A DNA stretch of 64,000 nucleotides from Orobanche coerulescens. Lineage: Eukaryota > Streptophyta > Magnoliopsida > Lamiales > Orobanchaceae. The position numbers were made by a program, and so were the translations under genes. How positions within the stretch are numbered: the stretch's first letter is position 1; every line of letters starts with the position of its first letter. The notes under the pieces were generated by a model, which was given only the letters and a program-made list of their open reading frames with translations, ran no database searches and was not told the DNA's origin. The stretch is taken from NCBI GenBank assembly GCA_033398695.1, contig JAWKAU010000037.1, positions 434,001 through 498,000 on the forward strand, written 5' to 3'. Shown piece by piece: positions 1 to 11,413 of this stretch.

Positions 1-1080
1 ATAATCGCTATGCCTTGACGTAATCCAACGTCATCATAAACTTGGTGATCATACAGGTTAGCGATCGGGATTAGTGGGAGTCATGTAGAGGGCAATGAAT
101 AATCAAGATGGGGATTTGTCACTCTCTTAAGTGAGAGAGATATCTGCTGGGCCCCTCGATAAGTAGGACTGAAGGAAATGCATGGCCATGCTCAAATGAA
201 GAGTCATTTGATTCATCGATCTACTTAAGATCGAAAGCATTTGAACATAAATAAGTATGACAGACTCCATGACTTAGTTCAAATATGATATCGCGTGACA
301 AAGGGATTTGACACGTTAAAAGGTTTAATGGACTATTAACTTATATTATTTGGGTAATCATAATGTCTTGCTAGAGGCCGCTTATGATTTATTATTTAAT
401 AAGGTATTAAATAATTGCCAACATAATATAAGCCTTTTGGGTCGCACATACGACAATTATAGACAAGTAGGAATAAATATCAATCGGGAATAATAAATAT
501 AATATTGGATATTATATTTATAAGGAGATAAATAATAAAGTAATATATATAATATTGGATATTATATATATTGTATTATTTAATAAGTTGAGGGGCAACT
601 AAGCAACTACTAGATTATTGAATCTAGGGTTTACTTAGTATAAATATAAGGTCTTGGACAAGGAGTTGTAACCGAGAAAATAAGACCTAAAATCGGCCCT
701 TCAAGAAGAAGAAAATCGCCATCTACATTATCTTGTAGGAGAACGGAGTCGGTCTTTCCTCTTCCCTTAGTTGATCTTGATCAATAGTACAATCCTTCTA
801 GTAAGGAATTTGTGTTGTACTATTTATCAATATTATTCGTAAGGATCTAGCAATCCGGCTTGTGGAATTGTTCGTGTGTGGATCACCAAAAGAGGAAGGA
901 GATATTCATCTGCTTCTAGTCCGGATCTAGATTTGTTCAATCGGATTAAGGTAATTCGATTAACTCTTTAATTAAACAATTAAATTACTGCATGTGATCC
1001 TAAATTGGGTTTTCACTTTTAATTGTTCCGCTGCGTTTTTACTCCGATTATTTTGTATTCGATACATAGAAATCCCAACA
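1..1080 (+). mobile_element. Copia LTR, 3' portion, in inverted orientation
   Basis: This stretch is the reverse complement of 3124-4198, almost base for base, so it is a second copy of the same LTR. It reads on the plus strand and ends at 1080 with the LTR terminus AATCCCAACA. A TATA-like tataaatat lies near 638-650. The next base is internal gag sequence in the opposite orientation, without a primer-binding site. The left part of this LTR lies outside the window. In a normal element the two LTRs are direct repeats, so the inverted arrangement is abnormal. Confidence 0.85.
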
Positions 1081-1432
1081 TAGCATGCTTCGAGAAAGTT
1101 TCCTTGATGTGAGCATTTAGCTCATAAGCTTCCATTTCCTCCAGATTCTTCTGAAGTTCTGGACAAATGGTGGCCAACATAAGACAACCGACATCAATGG
1201 AATCATCACAATGTTTCTTCCATTTGTCTTTTGTTGCTTTATTTGCATTGTCAGCTGGCTCATCGGGAATTTCTTCCTCAAGAACATCTGACTTTCTTTC
1301 TTGCTTGAGAACTATTCTCGAGCTCGGATCCAATCCAGATAGTTCTCGCCATTTTCTTTCACTTGTCCTTCTCAAGGACGGATCGCGATGAAATGGTGGA
1401 TGTGTTGTTTGATGCCATTCTACAAAATTCAA
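1081..1432 (-). pseudogene. Copia gag fragment
   Basis: The minus-strand reading frame resembles the N-terminal half of plant Ty1/copia Gag (UBN2/Retrotran_gag type), which coats the RNA genome in virus-like particles. Recognisable parts are an NFVEWH start, RIVLKQERK, VLEEEIPDEPADN, and a stretch through SIDVGCLMLATICPELQ to the MEAYELNAHIKETF helix. About 25 residues between NFVEWH and RIVLKQ do not look like the family and may be an insertion or a frameshifted stretch. The frame is cut at 1081 by the inverted LTR end, so the zinc knuckle and all of pol are missing. The long leader between the primer-binding site at 3110 and this fragment is non-coding. Confidence 0.8.
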
Positions 1433-2204
1433 TATGCAAAATATTTAGTCACATTATTTTATTTCTCGAAAAATACTCCCACTAAAACAAAGTACCCTCA
1501 ATTTACAACATTTGTAATTTTAGTGGGCTAAGATCCCATTTCGCACAATCCTAAACTCAGCTTTGGCATGACGCCTAGAATTGAACTACTTTAGGTGGAT
1601 AACTCTTTATCGATTACATCATATGTAACTCTTAGATTATATCATGGGATTTGGCATCGTATGCCCAAGCATGTTATAATCCCATCTTATGCCTTAAGGT
1701 TCAAAACTATTTTGATTTCCAAATTCATTAAACGTATAGGTATCACCATTACCTATCCTACCTTACTAAGATAATCCGAGTGCCCAGCTTTGGCATGACC
1801 CACTCATGATGATCAAGTCTTGATAGGTGTTTTACAAATGAACGGCATTAAAATTTTAACGATGGATTTTTATCCTATGTTAATGTCTATGTTTGCTAAC
1901 ATACATCTAAACATACATAGCATCACATACATGCATAAATTTAAACATACATCGCATCACATGACAATAAAGCATAGGACCGTGTATAGCATGACCATAA
2001 TCCTAACGTGATTTTCATGAGCCAACATGAAAATCACAAAGGTCATCTAAAGGGTTAAATATGGTCTTCATTGATCTTCCAACTCCTTGGAACGTCATAC
2101 GCGATCAATTTGCTCCTCGAATCCTTCTATCTCGTCCTTCTTGTCTTCATTACATTAATGAAATTTAATACTACACTAATAGATTAAATTACAAGAAGTA
2201 CAAA

Positions 2205-2297
2205 CGACACGCAGGCCGTAAAATAATAAACAATTTAAATAGACGACTCGCATGCCTTAAAACCAATTATAATTAAACGACACGCAGGCCGTAAAAA
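2205..2297. repeat. Short tandem-like repeat, three copies
   Basis: The word cgacacgcaggccgtaaa occurs at 2205 and 2278, with a diverged copy at 2244. Spacing is 39 and 34 bases. It lies in the leader of the copia relic; function unknown. Confidence 0.7.
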
Positions 2298-2469
2298 CCA
2301 ACCCATAAGAAATTAAATTATCCAATCACATTGGTCAATTTATGGTCATGCCATACACCACACACATACCATAAATAATTATCAAATAATTAATAAAGCA
2401 TGTAATATACTAAATAATCAATTTATCGACAATCGACAATAATTAAAATTTGTGTCATCACATGAACAA

Positions 2470-2845
2470 AGCTGGACTCGCCGAGATGGTGCGAGCGAGA
2501 TCTCGGCAGGGTTTGCCCGGTTCGAAACCGGCGGTTTCAGTTGCAACATTTTGCAACTATTATTTCCAAATTTACTTTTATATTAAAATAAGGCTTATAA
2601 GAAAAAGAACTACAGAAAAGCTACCAAAACCTGTCCCAGCCGAGATGGTAAGTGGTCCGATATGAACGCGAAAGACTCGGGATCGAATCCCGGTTTTGCG
2701 GAAGTATTTGCCATATTTTGAAAAATGATTTCTTATCTTTTATAAAATATCCGTGTGATATTTTCCAAATCAAAATGGTAGACCATATGGTAAGTCGGCA
2801 CCCGGGAATCTTGGTGACCAAGGATCGAATCCCTGGTTTGTCAAA
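2470..2845 (+). other. Three tRNA-like (A box / B box) modules
   Basis: Three modules at about 2483-2535, 2641-2695 and 2783-2840 share a gatggt or atatggt A-box-like word followed 33-36 bases later by a B-box-like T arm: ggttcgaaacc at 2519, gggatcgaatccc at 2679 and aggatcgaatccct at 2821. Each B box is flanked by 4-5 bp of partial stem. The third is followed closely by a T22 run, which could act as a Pol III stop. None has a full cloverleaf that I could fold by eye, so these are tRNA-derived or SINE-like sequences, not tRNA genes. Confidence 0.5.
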
Positions 2846-3109
2846 ATATTTTTTTTTTTTTTTTTTTTAATAAAAAAAGCCCGCGGGTCCAGATCCGCCG
2901 GACCGGACCACCCATCTCGAAACAGATCTGTTCGAACGGTTCGCGCAGAAAAACGCGAAAACAGTCCAGAAAATTGATTTTTGACGATCCAATTTAATCA
3001 AATTAAACCAGAAAAATGATTTTATAAAATCTATATTTTATAAACATAATCAAGAACATAATTTACACATAAATATGTTCTACACAAACAATTAAATTAC
3101 TTGCAAGTT

Positions 3110-3122
3110 GGCTCCGATACCA
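3110..3122 (-). promoter_or_regulatory. Copia primer-binding site
   Basis: The minus strand reads TGGTATCGGAGCC one base after the LTR end, the position and sequence expected for a primer-binding site complementary to the 3' end of initiator methionine tRNA. It shows that 3124-4602 is the 5' LTR of a minus-strand element. Confidence 0.85.
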
Positions 3123-3123
3123 C

Positions 3124-4602
3124 TGTTGGGATTTCTATGTATCGAATACAAAATAATCGGAGTAAAAACGCAGCGGAACAATTAAAAGTGAAAACCCAAT
3201 TTAGGATCACATGCAGTAATTTAATTGTTTAATTAAAGAGTTAATCGAATTACCTTAATCCGATTGAACAAATCTAGATCCGGACTAGAAGCAGATGAAT
3301 ATCTCCTTCCTCTTCTGGTGATCCACACACGAACAATTCCACAAGCCGGATTGCTAGATCTCATTTAATAATATTGATAAATAGTACAACACAAATTCCT
3401 TACTAGAAGGATTGTATTGATCAAGATCAACTAAGGGAAGAGGAACGACCGACTCTGCTTCTCCTACAAAGATAATGTAGATGGCCGATTTTTCTTCTTC
3501 TTGAAGGGCCGATTTTAGGTCTTATTTTACGGTTACAACTCCTTGTCCAAGACCTTATATTTATACTAAGTAAACCCTAGATTCAATAATCTAGTATTTG
3601 CTTAGTTGCCCTCAACTTATTAAATAATACAATATATATAATATCCAATATTATATATATTACTTTATTATTTAATCTCCTTATAAATATAATATCCAAT
3701 ATTATATTTATTATTCCGATTGATATTTATTCCTACTTGTCTATAATTGTCGTATGTGCGACCCAAAAGGCTTATATTATGTTGGCAATTATTTAATACC
3801 TTATTAAATAATAAATCATAAGGCCTCTAGCAAGACATTATGATTACCCAAATAATATAAGTTAATAGTCCATTAAACCTTTTAACGTGTCAAATCCCTT
3901 TGTCACGCGATATCATATTTGAACTAAGTCATGGAGTGTCATACTTATTTATGTTCAAATGCTTTCTCGATCTTAAGTAGATGATTGAATCAAATGACTC
4001 TTCATTTGAGCATGGCCATGCATTTCCTTGATCCTACTTATCGAGGGGCCCAGCAGATATCTCTCTCACTTAAGAGAGGGACAAATCCCCATCTTGATTA
4101 TTCATTGCCCTCTACATGACTCCCACTAATCCCGATCGCTAACCTTTATGATCACCATGTTTCGATGACGTTGGATTACGTCAAGGCATAGCGATTATCA
4201 TGTTGGACTCTATGATAATCTCAGTTCAAGGATTTATTGACATACTGTATTGAGATTCACTTATGACATTTCCATGCAGTGATCTCAATGCGGGTCGGTC
4301 CAGTATTAGTTCTCCAACCAATACCCATAAGATTGATCCGTACCATACGCATAATCATCCGATGATTATCAATCAAACTTATACTAGTATATTAATCACT
4401 TGAGTCTCTACTCAACGCGATTTTACCAGGGACATTTGAATAATCTTATTATTCGTGAATAACTATTATTCGATTATTATAATATTAAAACATGCACACA
4501 TTATAATAATCAACGAGAAATAAATGATATCAAATAACTTTATTTAAATGTGACAATTACAAATCTAGGCACATCGAATGTCCTAGGGCACTATTCCCAA
4601 CA
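3124..4602 (-). mobile_element. Copia 5' LTR (1,479 bp)
   Basis: The minus strand starts TGTTGGGAATAG at 4602 and ends AATCCCAACA at 3124, giving inverted TGTTGGGA/TCCCAACA termini. A primer-binding site follows. The LTR sits directly against the interrupted integrase frame of a gypsy element at 4603, so the copia inserted into that element. The first 1,075 bases (3124-4198) are repeated inverted at 1-1080. A TATA-like box lies near 3556-3568 on the minus strand. Confidence 0.9.
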
Positions 4603-5537
4603 TCAACATATCCTCAAGAATCTGAATGGTCCTCTCAGACTGACCATCAGTCTGAGGATGATATGCCGTACTAAAATGCAACTACGTTCCCAAGGCTTCT
4701 TGCAAACTTTCCCGAAATGCAATGTGAAACGAGTATCCATGTCGGATACTATAGATATTGGCACTTCATGCAACTTAATAATCTCACTGATGTAAAGTTG
4801 AGCATACTGATCCATTCGAAAGTTCATCTTGACTGGGATGAAATGAGCTGACTTTGTGAGTCGGTCCACAACAACCCAAATAGCGTGGTTTCCTCTTTCC
4901 GTTCGAGGCAAACCTACCATAAAGTCCATCGTAATATGTTCTCATTTCCATTCCGGAATATGAAGTGATTTAAGTAGTCCAAAGGGGCGTTGATGTTCTG
5001 CCTTCACTTGTTGACAAACTATACACCTTTTGACATAGTCTGGCACATCTCTTTTCAAACCTTCCCACCAAAATGTCCCCTTAAGGTCTTAGTACATCTT
5101 TGTACTCCCAGGGTGTGCTGTATATGGAGTATTATGTGCCTCTTTCAATATTGCTTCTCTCAGCTTGACAACATTGGGCACACATATCCTCCCTTCATAG
5201 TACATTGTGCCATCATCGGACACACTGAATCCCTTATCCTCACCTGAAAGAGTACGTTCTTTCATTTTGATAAAAAGTCATCTTGTCCTTGACCTTCTTT
5301 GATTTGCTTCCTCAAGGTTGGTTGTACCATAAAACTAGCCAATAACGACTCAACTGGCTTCGATGGTGTAGCCATCTCAAGGTTCATTCTTGCAAATTCA
5401 TTGAACAAGCTTTCCTCTTTGGTCAAGATACAGGCTAGGTCTCCTCTCGCCTTACGACTCAGTGCATCATCAACTACGTTAGCTTTACCAGGGTGGTAAT
5501 GGATTGTACAATCGTAGTCTTCGACCAACTCTAGCAT
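4603..5537 (-). pseudogene. Gypsy integrase, broken
   Basis: The frame starts in the RNase H/integrase linker ([17 protein letters not shown], 5262-5537). It continues through the HHCC zinc-binding region (about 4930-5160; EAHNTPYTAHPGS and CIVCQQVKAEHQ can be read with interruptions), then the core (DFMVGLPRTERGNHAIWVVV at 4870-4929 and the SDMDTRF region). A frameshift after the second catalytic aspartate garbles the frame. In another frame the conserved HPQTDGQSERT signature continues up to the copia junction. Integrase inserts the cDNA into host DNA. This copy is dead through frameshift, stops and truncation. Confidence 0.85.
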
Positions 5538-6690
5538 CTGCGCTGCCTCATATTCAATTCCTTTTGTGTGAAAATATATTTCAGACTTTTGTGGTCTGTA
5601 TAAATTTCACACTTACCTCCACACAGGTAATATCTCCAAATCTTCAAGGCATGAACTGCCGCTGCTAATTCCAAATCGTGAGTAGGGTAGTCCAGCTCGT
5701 ACGGTTTTAGTAGCCTCGAAGCATAGGCAACTACCTTGCCTTCCTGCATCAATACACATCCCAAGCCTTGTTTGGATGCGTCATTGTAGATGACGAATTC
5801 TCTTGTCGGATCGGGAATGGTCAAAACTGGTGCTGTAGTCAACCTTCACTTACGTTCTTGGAAACTCTTTTCGCACTTCTCATTCCATAAGAAAACTTCT
5901 CCCTTCCTTGTCAATCTAGTCATTGGTGCAGCTATCTTCGAAAATCCCTCGATAAATCTACGATAATAACCGGCTAAACCCAAGAAGCTGCGAACTTCAT
6001 TTGCATTACCCGGACTTTCCAATCATTGACTGCCTCTACCTTAACCGGATCAACCTCGATTCCCCTAGAAGTGATCGCATGTCCCAGAAATGCAACTCGG
6101 CTAAGCCAGAATTCACACTTGTTGAACTTCACATACAACTTCTCATTGCGCAGTATTCCCAATACTGTTCTAAGATGATGCTCATGTTCAACCTTGCTCT
6201 TTGAATACACAAGTATGTCATCTATGAACACAATGACAAACTTATCCAAATAAGGTTGAAATACATGGTTCATGAGGTCCATGAATACTGCTGGCGCATT
6301 AGTCAAACCAAATGGCATTACTATAAACTCATAGTGTCCATATCGAGTTTGAAATGCTATCTTCGGGATATCGTCATACTTAATCCTCAGTTGGTGATAT
6401 TCAGATCTCAAATCTATTTTCGAGAACACTCTTGATCCTCCAAGTTGATCGAAAAAGGTCCTCTATTCTAGGAAATGGATATTTATTCTTTATTGTGAGT
6501 CGATTAAGTTGACGATAGTCTATACACATCCTCAAACTTTCATCTTTTTTCTTCACGAAGAGTACTGGCACACCCCATGGCGAAATACTCGGCCGGATAA
6601 ATCCAGAGTTGAGCAGTTCCTAAAGTTGCACCTTCAACTCTTGTAATTCCTTGGGCGCCATTCTATGGGGGGATTTCAATATTGGTGCCA
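5531..6690 (-). pseudogene. Gypsy reverse transcriptase and RNase H, broken
   Basis: Reverse transcriptase motifs run from the [20 protein letters not shown] region (about 6470-6590) through [15 protein letters not shown] (6420) and [17 protein letters not shown] (6300) to the catalytic [11 protein letters not shown] (6220). RNase H is seen in [31 protein letters not shown] and [10 protein letters not shown] (5531-5842). The catalytic FIDD is intact, but in-frame stops and shifts near 5850-5970 and 6430-6690 separate the pieces. RSGYHQ has become RSEYHQ. Confidence 0.85.
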
Positions 6691-6691
6691 C

Positions 6692-8256
6692 TCATGGCAC
6701 TAAATCAATCGAGAACTCAACTTGACAACTCGGCGGAAATCCCGGCAAGTCTTCGGGAAAGACATCTGGATACTCCTTGACGATAGGTACATCAGCTACC
6801 GTCTTCTCCGAAGTTGTTTTCCCCATCACATTCACTAGGAATCCTTGGCAACTATGCTTCTTCAACATCTTCACTGCTTTCATGGCTGAAATCACCTTTG
6901 GGGTATTAAAGTGTCTTACTCCCTCGAATACGGTCTTGACATCAACAGACGAACATAAAGTTACCCTCCTTTCGGAGCATTCAACTACAGTTCTATGTTT
7001 GTCCAACCCATCCATACCCAAAATAACGTCAAAATCACTGAGTTCAACTATGTGCAAGTCAGCTAAGAAGCTATGTTCGCTAATCTCTATCTTCACATTG
7101 TTAGTTATAGAGTCTACTCGCACTACTCCCCCCGCAGGCATGCTAACTAACAGAGATCTAGGAGCTTTACTACTTCTACAACCAATCATAGTACAAAGCT
7201 TCCTAGAGATGAATGAATGAGATGCACATGTATCAAACAACACCAAAGCAGGAGTATTAGCAACTAACAACATACCTGACATAGTTTGGGGTTCAGTCTC
7301 TTCTTCGGCCTCAGCCATGCTATACACTCGAGCTTTGCCTCCTGAGCCTTGACCTTGCACACTATTGCCTGGGCCTTTTCCTTTCTTCGGACATGCTGAG
7401 GCCATGTGTCCTTCCTCACGGCAAAAGTAGCACCGATTCTGACCAAGCATATAGGTACATTTATGTCCTTTGCCACAAGTAGCACATGTAGGTTTATCGG
7501 ACTGGGATTTCGCCCCCAAAAATCCAGTCTTAGCATTCTTCTTACTACCACTCCCTTGATCGTGCCACTTGCGCTTGTTATTTGCTCCGACTGGTGGTTC
7601 TATTGCCTTCTCCACATCCAAACTGGCAGAAATGTCCTCGGCCCTTGCAATTGCTTCATTATAGGTCAGACGCCCATGACCAGCCAGGTGGTGACGAATC
7701 CGGTCATGTAGTCCATCTCGGAATTTCTGAGACATCATGTCATCCGTCTCGACCATGTGAGGAGAAAAACGGCACATGTGGTTGAACTTGCGCTCATAGT
7801 CGGTGACCGACATTCCTCCTTGGGTCAGATCAAGGAATTCCTTTGGCATCTTGGTTTTGTACACCCTCGGTAGTACTTTTCCATAACTGTTTTCTTGAAT
7901 TGGTCCCAAGTGAACGCATCTTTCTCGTCTTGGGTTTTGAGTCTCCACACTCTAATCCACCATGTCCTAGCATCCTCCTTGAGCTAGAACACGACACATG
8001 ACACCTTCTGAGCATCGTTGCATGCTATGTAGTCGAAGATGCTGTCTAGGTTCAACAACCACTCTTCTATTGCTGCTGGTCCCTCACGACCAAGAAAGAC
8101 GGGCGGCTTGAAATGATTGAACTGCTTGATAACTTGAGCTTGAGCTTGCTCAGGATTGTTAGGAGGTAAAATGGTTGTGCCTTGAAGTAACGTGGCCAAT
8201 CCAGCCAAAAGCTGATCTTGGGTGGGTTTGGCGTTGCGGTTTCCAAGATTAGCCAT
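6692..8256 (-). pseudogene. Gypsy gag and protease, broken
   Basis: Gag starts near 8256 (MANLGNRNAKPTQDQLL) and continues in a second frame from 7948. The Retrotrans_gag core includes the EFLDLTQGGMSVTDYERKFN stretch (about 7790-7840). A single CCHC zinc knuckle, CYFCREEGHMASAC, is at about 7395-7436. Protease follows with LFDTCASHSFIS near 7200-7235; the normal DTGA active site has glycine replaced by cysteine. The frame ends in the conserved EYPDVFPEDLPGFPP linker and VEFSIDLVP before reverse transcriptase. A frameshift near 7950-8000 separates the N-terminal piece. Confidence 0.85.
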
Positions 8257-8477
8257 GAGTCTGCCAATGAGTTGTAAAACCCATTAGTCGACGCAGTGCG
8301 AGAAATAAAGAATAAGAAGGTACAGGTAGAATGCATATAATAGTCGCAACACAATAAAATGTAAAGGCAATAGAATAACTGATATTCATTATATGATATG
8401 TTTTAAAAAAATGAAACCGGAAACATCCACTGGAAATCTCAACATAATAGTTATATAATAAAATAAACTAAGCCTAC

Positions 8478-8977
8478 GGTTATTCCTCATCGTCACTGCT
8501 AATAATTTCTATAACAGAAATAGGGGGTCGCGGCTCAATCCACGAAGTGACGTCATCATCAGACTCAATGTCTGCCATCAAAACATCCTTCATATTCTCT
8601 GCGAGGTCTACCCTTGAGCTCTCATCGGGAACTTCCTCTGGATCTTACTCTGGGTCTTCTTCAGGATCCTCCTCAGGGTCTTCTTAGGGATCCTCTTCTG
8701 GGTCATCTTCATCCGTAGAGTCGGAACTCCAATTTGCAGCTGGTATCGCCTCTCGAGCGTACATATCCAATAAATCCCCAGCTACGAACTGGAAATCATC
8801 TGCGGTCTCTCGCTCTTCTGGTGATCTCTTTATGGACTCTTTCCAAAGTCGGAAGATGCAACAACCCCAATCGTCGGGTAATTTCTCCATTAGGTGGTTC
8901 AGCTGTTGCGTGACAGAACCTTGTTTCCCAGACTGCAACCACTTGCTCAGCCTGTTGTAGTTTGGATAATTTATAAA
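8478..8977 (-). pseudogene. Degenerate acidic ORF with DPEE repeats
   Basis: On the minus strand an open frame after the stop at 8978 encodes a mixed domain (WLQSGKQGSVTQQL, LPDDWGCCIFRLWKESIKRS), then an acidic tail. The tail is a repeat of EDPEE units, continues in the same frame through two TAA stops (8684-8686 and 8645-8647) and ends in IEIISSDDEE. The codon-level repeat across the stops argues for a former coding region. No ATG is obvious at its start. It lies upstream of the gag of G1, so it may belong to the leader of that element or be captured host sequence. I do not recognise the protein. Confidence 0.45.
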
Positions 8978-9880
8978 TTATCTACGTGCGAAAGACAATT
9001 TATAAATTATTATTACTAATCGAGAGTTTTCCCCAAATAAATATTTCAATAAAGAAAAACATGAGTCACAAAAGAAACATCGTTTAATAAAATATCATCA
9101 TATGCCCTCTCGGCTCGCTCCTTCGTCTATCCGACTCGGTTTAACCTGCGAGATCAATATAGGTGGGGATGAACTTCCTTTAGCTCATGGAAATCACACA
9201 TATCACAGTAATATACAATCTCATGGAAAGTATTTAAATGATTATTTTATCAATAACATTTTCCTCAACATGAATACATACACACGATATCACATATAAT
9301 ATGAATCGAGCACGCATGTGAATATTGAGATTGTGCAGGTGTCCCCACACAACATATATATAAAGAGGTATACATGTGAGCCTGGTTTACAACATGTATC
9401 ATCATTTTTAAACATAAACAGAATATCAAATATACAATCCAATTAAAGCAATTAAAGTGATAATGAAAATTTCCACCTGAATAAATGATGTTGCTTGAAC
9501 TTGAATATAATGATGCTTGACTCACAGTCCTAAGCCCGTAATTCCTTGTTAATATCTACATATAATAATGATTTAATCATTATAAAATATTATGATATAA
9601 TGACTGAAAATAAAAATATATGCATAAAATTGAACTAATTATTAACATTAATTGAAGAGTCAACATTTTAATGTCTGAGTCAAAATAGGGCTGAATTAAG
9701 ATTACTAAAACTGATTGGGGATAATTTGTAGGAATTAAAAGCTGACTGGGGTCGATTCAAAGGTTACCGAAAGATGAGGACTTAAATTGAAAGCAAAGTA
9801 AACTGGAGGGGACTGAAATTGAAGGACTGGAAAAAGACTGGGGTTAAAATCGAAGTATCTAGGAATTATGGGGTTCAATA
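8978..9880. other. A/T-rich stretch without recognised gene
   Basis: No convincing coding or structural signal is seen. From about 9690 the phrases actgggg and aattaaa recur, as is common in the U3 of plant gypsy LTRs, so the right part is probably the U3 of the promoter fragment that follows. Confidence 0.4.
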
Positions 9881-9902
9881 GCATAACCCTAAAATTTCAT
9901 GG

Positions 9903-10240
9903 TATATAAACCCCTGCCCTAGACTCCAGCCGACACAACCTCATTTCTCTCCTATCTCTCATCTCTCTCTCTATCCTAATCTCTCTCGCTCTCTCTAAAA
10001 TTCTCCTCGGTCGAGAGGAGCTACAGAAAAATACCCACACACAAATGAACACAGTAGCACACACACCACGCTAACCGTCGAAAATTTAAAAGAAAGCGGC
10101 GGTGGAGATCCTAGGCCGCGATGTGCGCCTGCAGTGGTGGTGGTTCGAACGGACTGCTCACGGGGACCGATGGTGTGCCGCGTGTTGGACTAGAAGTTCT
10201 AGTGGCCGGAGCGGTGGCAGCGGCTATTTCAGGTAAGGTT
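9903..10240 (+). promoter_or_regulatory. LTR-like promoter, CT-rich leader and first-exon end
   Basis: A TATA box (tatataaa, 9903-9910) is followed by a CT-rich leader (about 9940-10010). An ATG at 10121 opens a Gly/Ala/Val-rich frame that reaches a strong splice-donor sequence, TTTCAG|GTAAGG, near 10231. This is the layout of a plant LTR promoter with a spliced leader. The predicted 76-residue peptide has no recognisable domain and probably is not a gene. Confidence 0.45.
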
Positions 10241-11040
10241 CGGGCCGCAACCTTTGATTTTCGGGTTTGCCCGATTCGAGATACTGAGATTCCGATTCAG
10301 GTCATGAGTTCTGGAAATCTGAGAGTCAAGTTCACGGTAAGGGTTGTATAATCGGGTTTCGAGTTGCAAGGGTTTCACGGTTGGAATTGAAAAAATCCTG
10401 GAAATTAATTTCGGATTAGATTAAAGGTTTTGGTGGCACTGAAATCGGGTATGTGAAAATCATTTGTTTCGGCCAAAGGTCGGAAACTCGTATATGGCTC
10501 ATGGATGCAGATTGTAGTTTGATTTAGAGTTGGAATAGATGAGGAGTTTAAATTCATAGATGTATAGACTAGTGTTTAACAATGGAACCCTAATATAGCC
10601 GTAAGAATTTATTACTTACAACAGTGAGGTGATGATTACCTTGTTAAATTATAGAAATTTGATGATCAAGCATGGAAATGCTGCTCGAGGAAGACGATTG
10701 GGGCTGCGGGGAGGACTCCTTTGAATAAGCAGATCTTTATCTTCTGTTATATTTCTGCTGTGATGTTGTAGGGGGAGATTGACAGTAGGATATTTGTAGG
10801 TATATAGATTGTAGAGAACCGATGATGTATTATTGATTGATGTATATATTTTTTTTTGTTTATTGGATGATGAATGCTGATTTGTAAATGATTTTGCTTA
10901 TAGATATAGGTTTTGGAGTATTTTGGTTGATGTAGGATTGTGTTAGGATAAACATCAAGGAGTTTTGATGAAGTTTCATCGACTGGCAAGGATTTCTTAA
11001 TTACAGTTAATTAAGTTTAATCATAGTTAATTAAATTCAA

Positions 11041-11400
11041 AACACATGGTTAAGTATAATTGATATAATAATAATGGTATAATAATAAGCATAAAAGTAA
11101 TAATTTGGTAATAATGATAATATTATCGCAAAATGATAATGATAATAATAATAATATTAGTACTAATAAAATAGTAATAATAATATTATTAATAATAATG
11201 ATAATATTAAAAATAGTAGTGTTAGTATTATGCTTGAATAAATAATAACACTATTATAATATGACTAAAGACAAAAATGACTTGGGCTAGAATTTGTGAT
11301 ACGTCAGAAATAAATATTCATGATCCTCTAAATGAGATTAAATGAAATGAAAATGCGCTATTAATATTATTATAAATAATAGTATTATATTATAAAGATG
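11041..11400. repeat. A/T-rich low-complexity tract (AATn)
   Basis: The region is dominated by runs of aataat and tatta units. It lies between the promoter fragment at 9903 and the LTR piece starting at 11414, and no gene is seen. The larger stretch 10240-11040 also shows nothing recognisable. Confidence 0.7.
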
Positions 11401-11413
11401 GCGGATATTAAAG

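Larger units (their letters stand above)
1433..3109 (-). other. Copia 5' leader, non-coding
   Basis: This A/T-rich stretch lies between the primer-binding site and the gag fragment of the minus-strand copia relic. No reading frame in it resembles a protein. It holds two copies of a short gctttggcatgac phrase (about 1560 and 1788), three copies of a cgacacgcaggccgtaaa-like word, three tRNA-like modules and a T22 run at about 2847-2868. Confidence 0.6.
4603..8256 (-). mobile_element. Ty3/gypsy relic G1 (chromovirus, Tekay-like)
   Basis: On the minus strand, gag, protease, reverse transcriptase, RNase H and integrase follow in the gypsy order. The integrase is cut inside its core by the copia at 4602, so the integrase C-terminus and 3' LTR are missing here. 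I found no clear primer-binding site or matching 5' LTR to the right of 8256. Confidence 0.85.

Noticed and set aside
2470..2845. Three genuine tRNA genes
   Set aside because: T arms and A-box-like words are present but acceptor and anticodon stems do not pair over their full length by eye. Kept as tRNA-like modules only.
10121..10351. 76-residue Gly/Ala-rich gene
   Set aside because: Lies in an LTR leader and crosses a strong splice donor near 10231. No recognisable domain.
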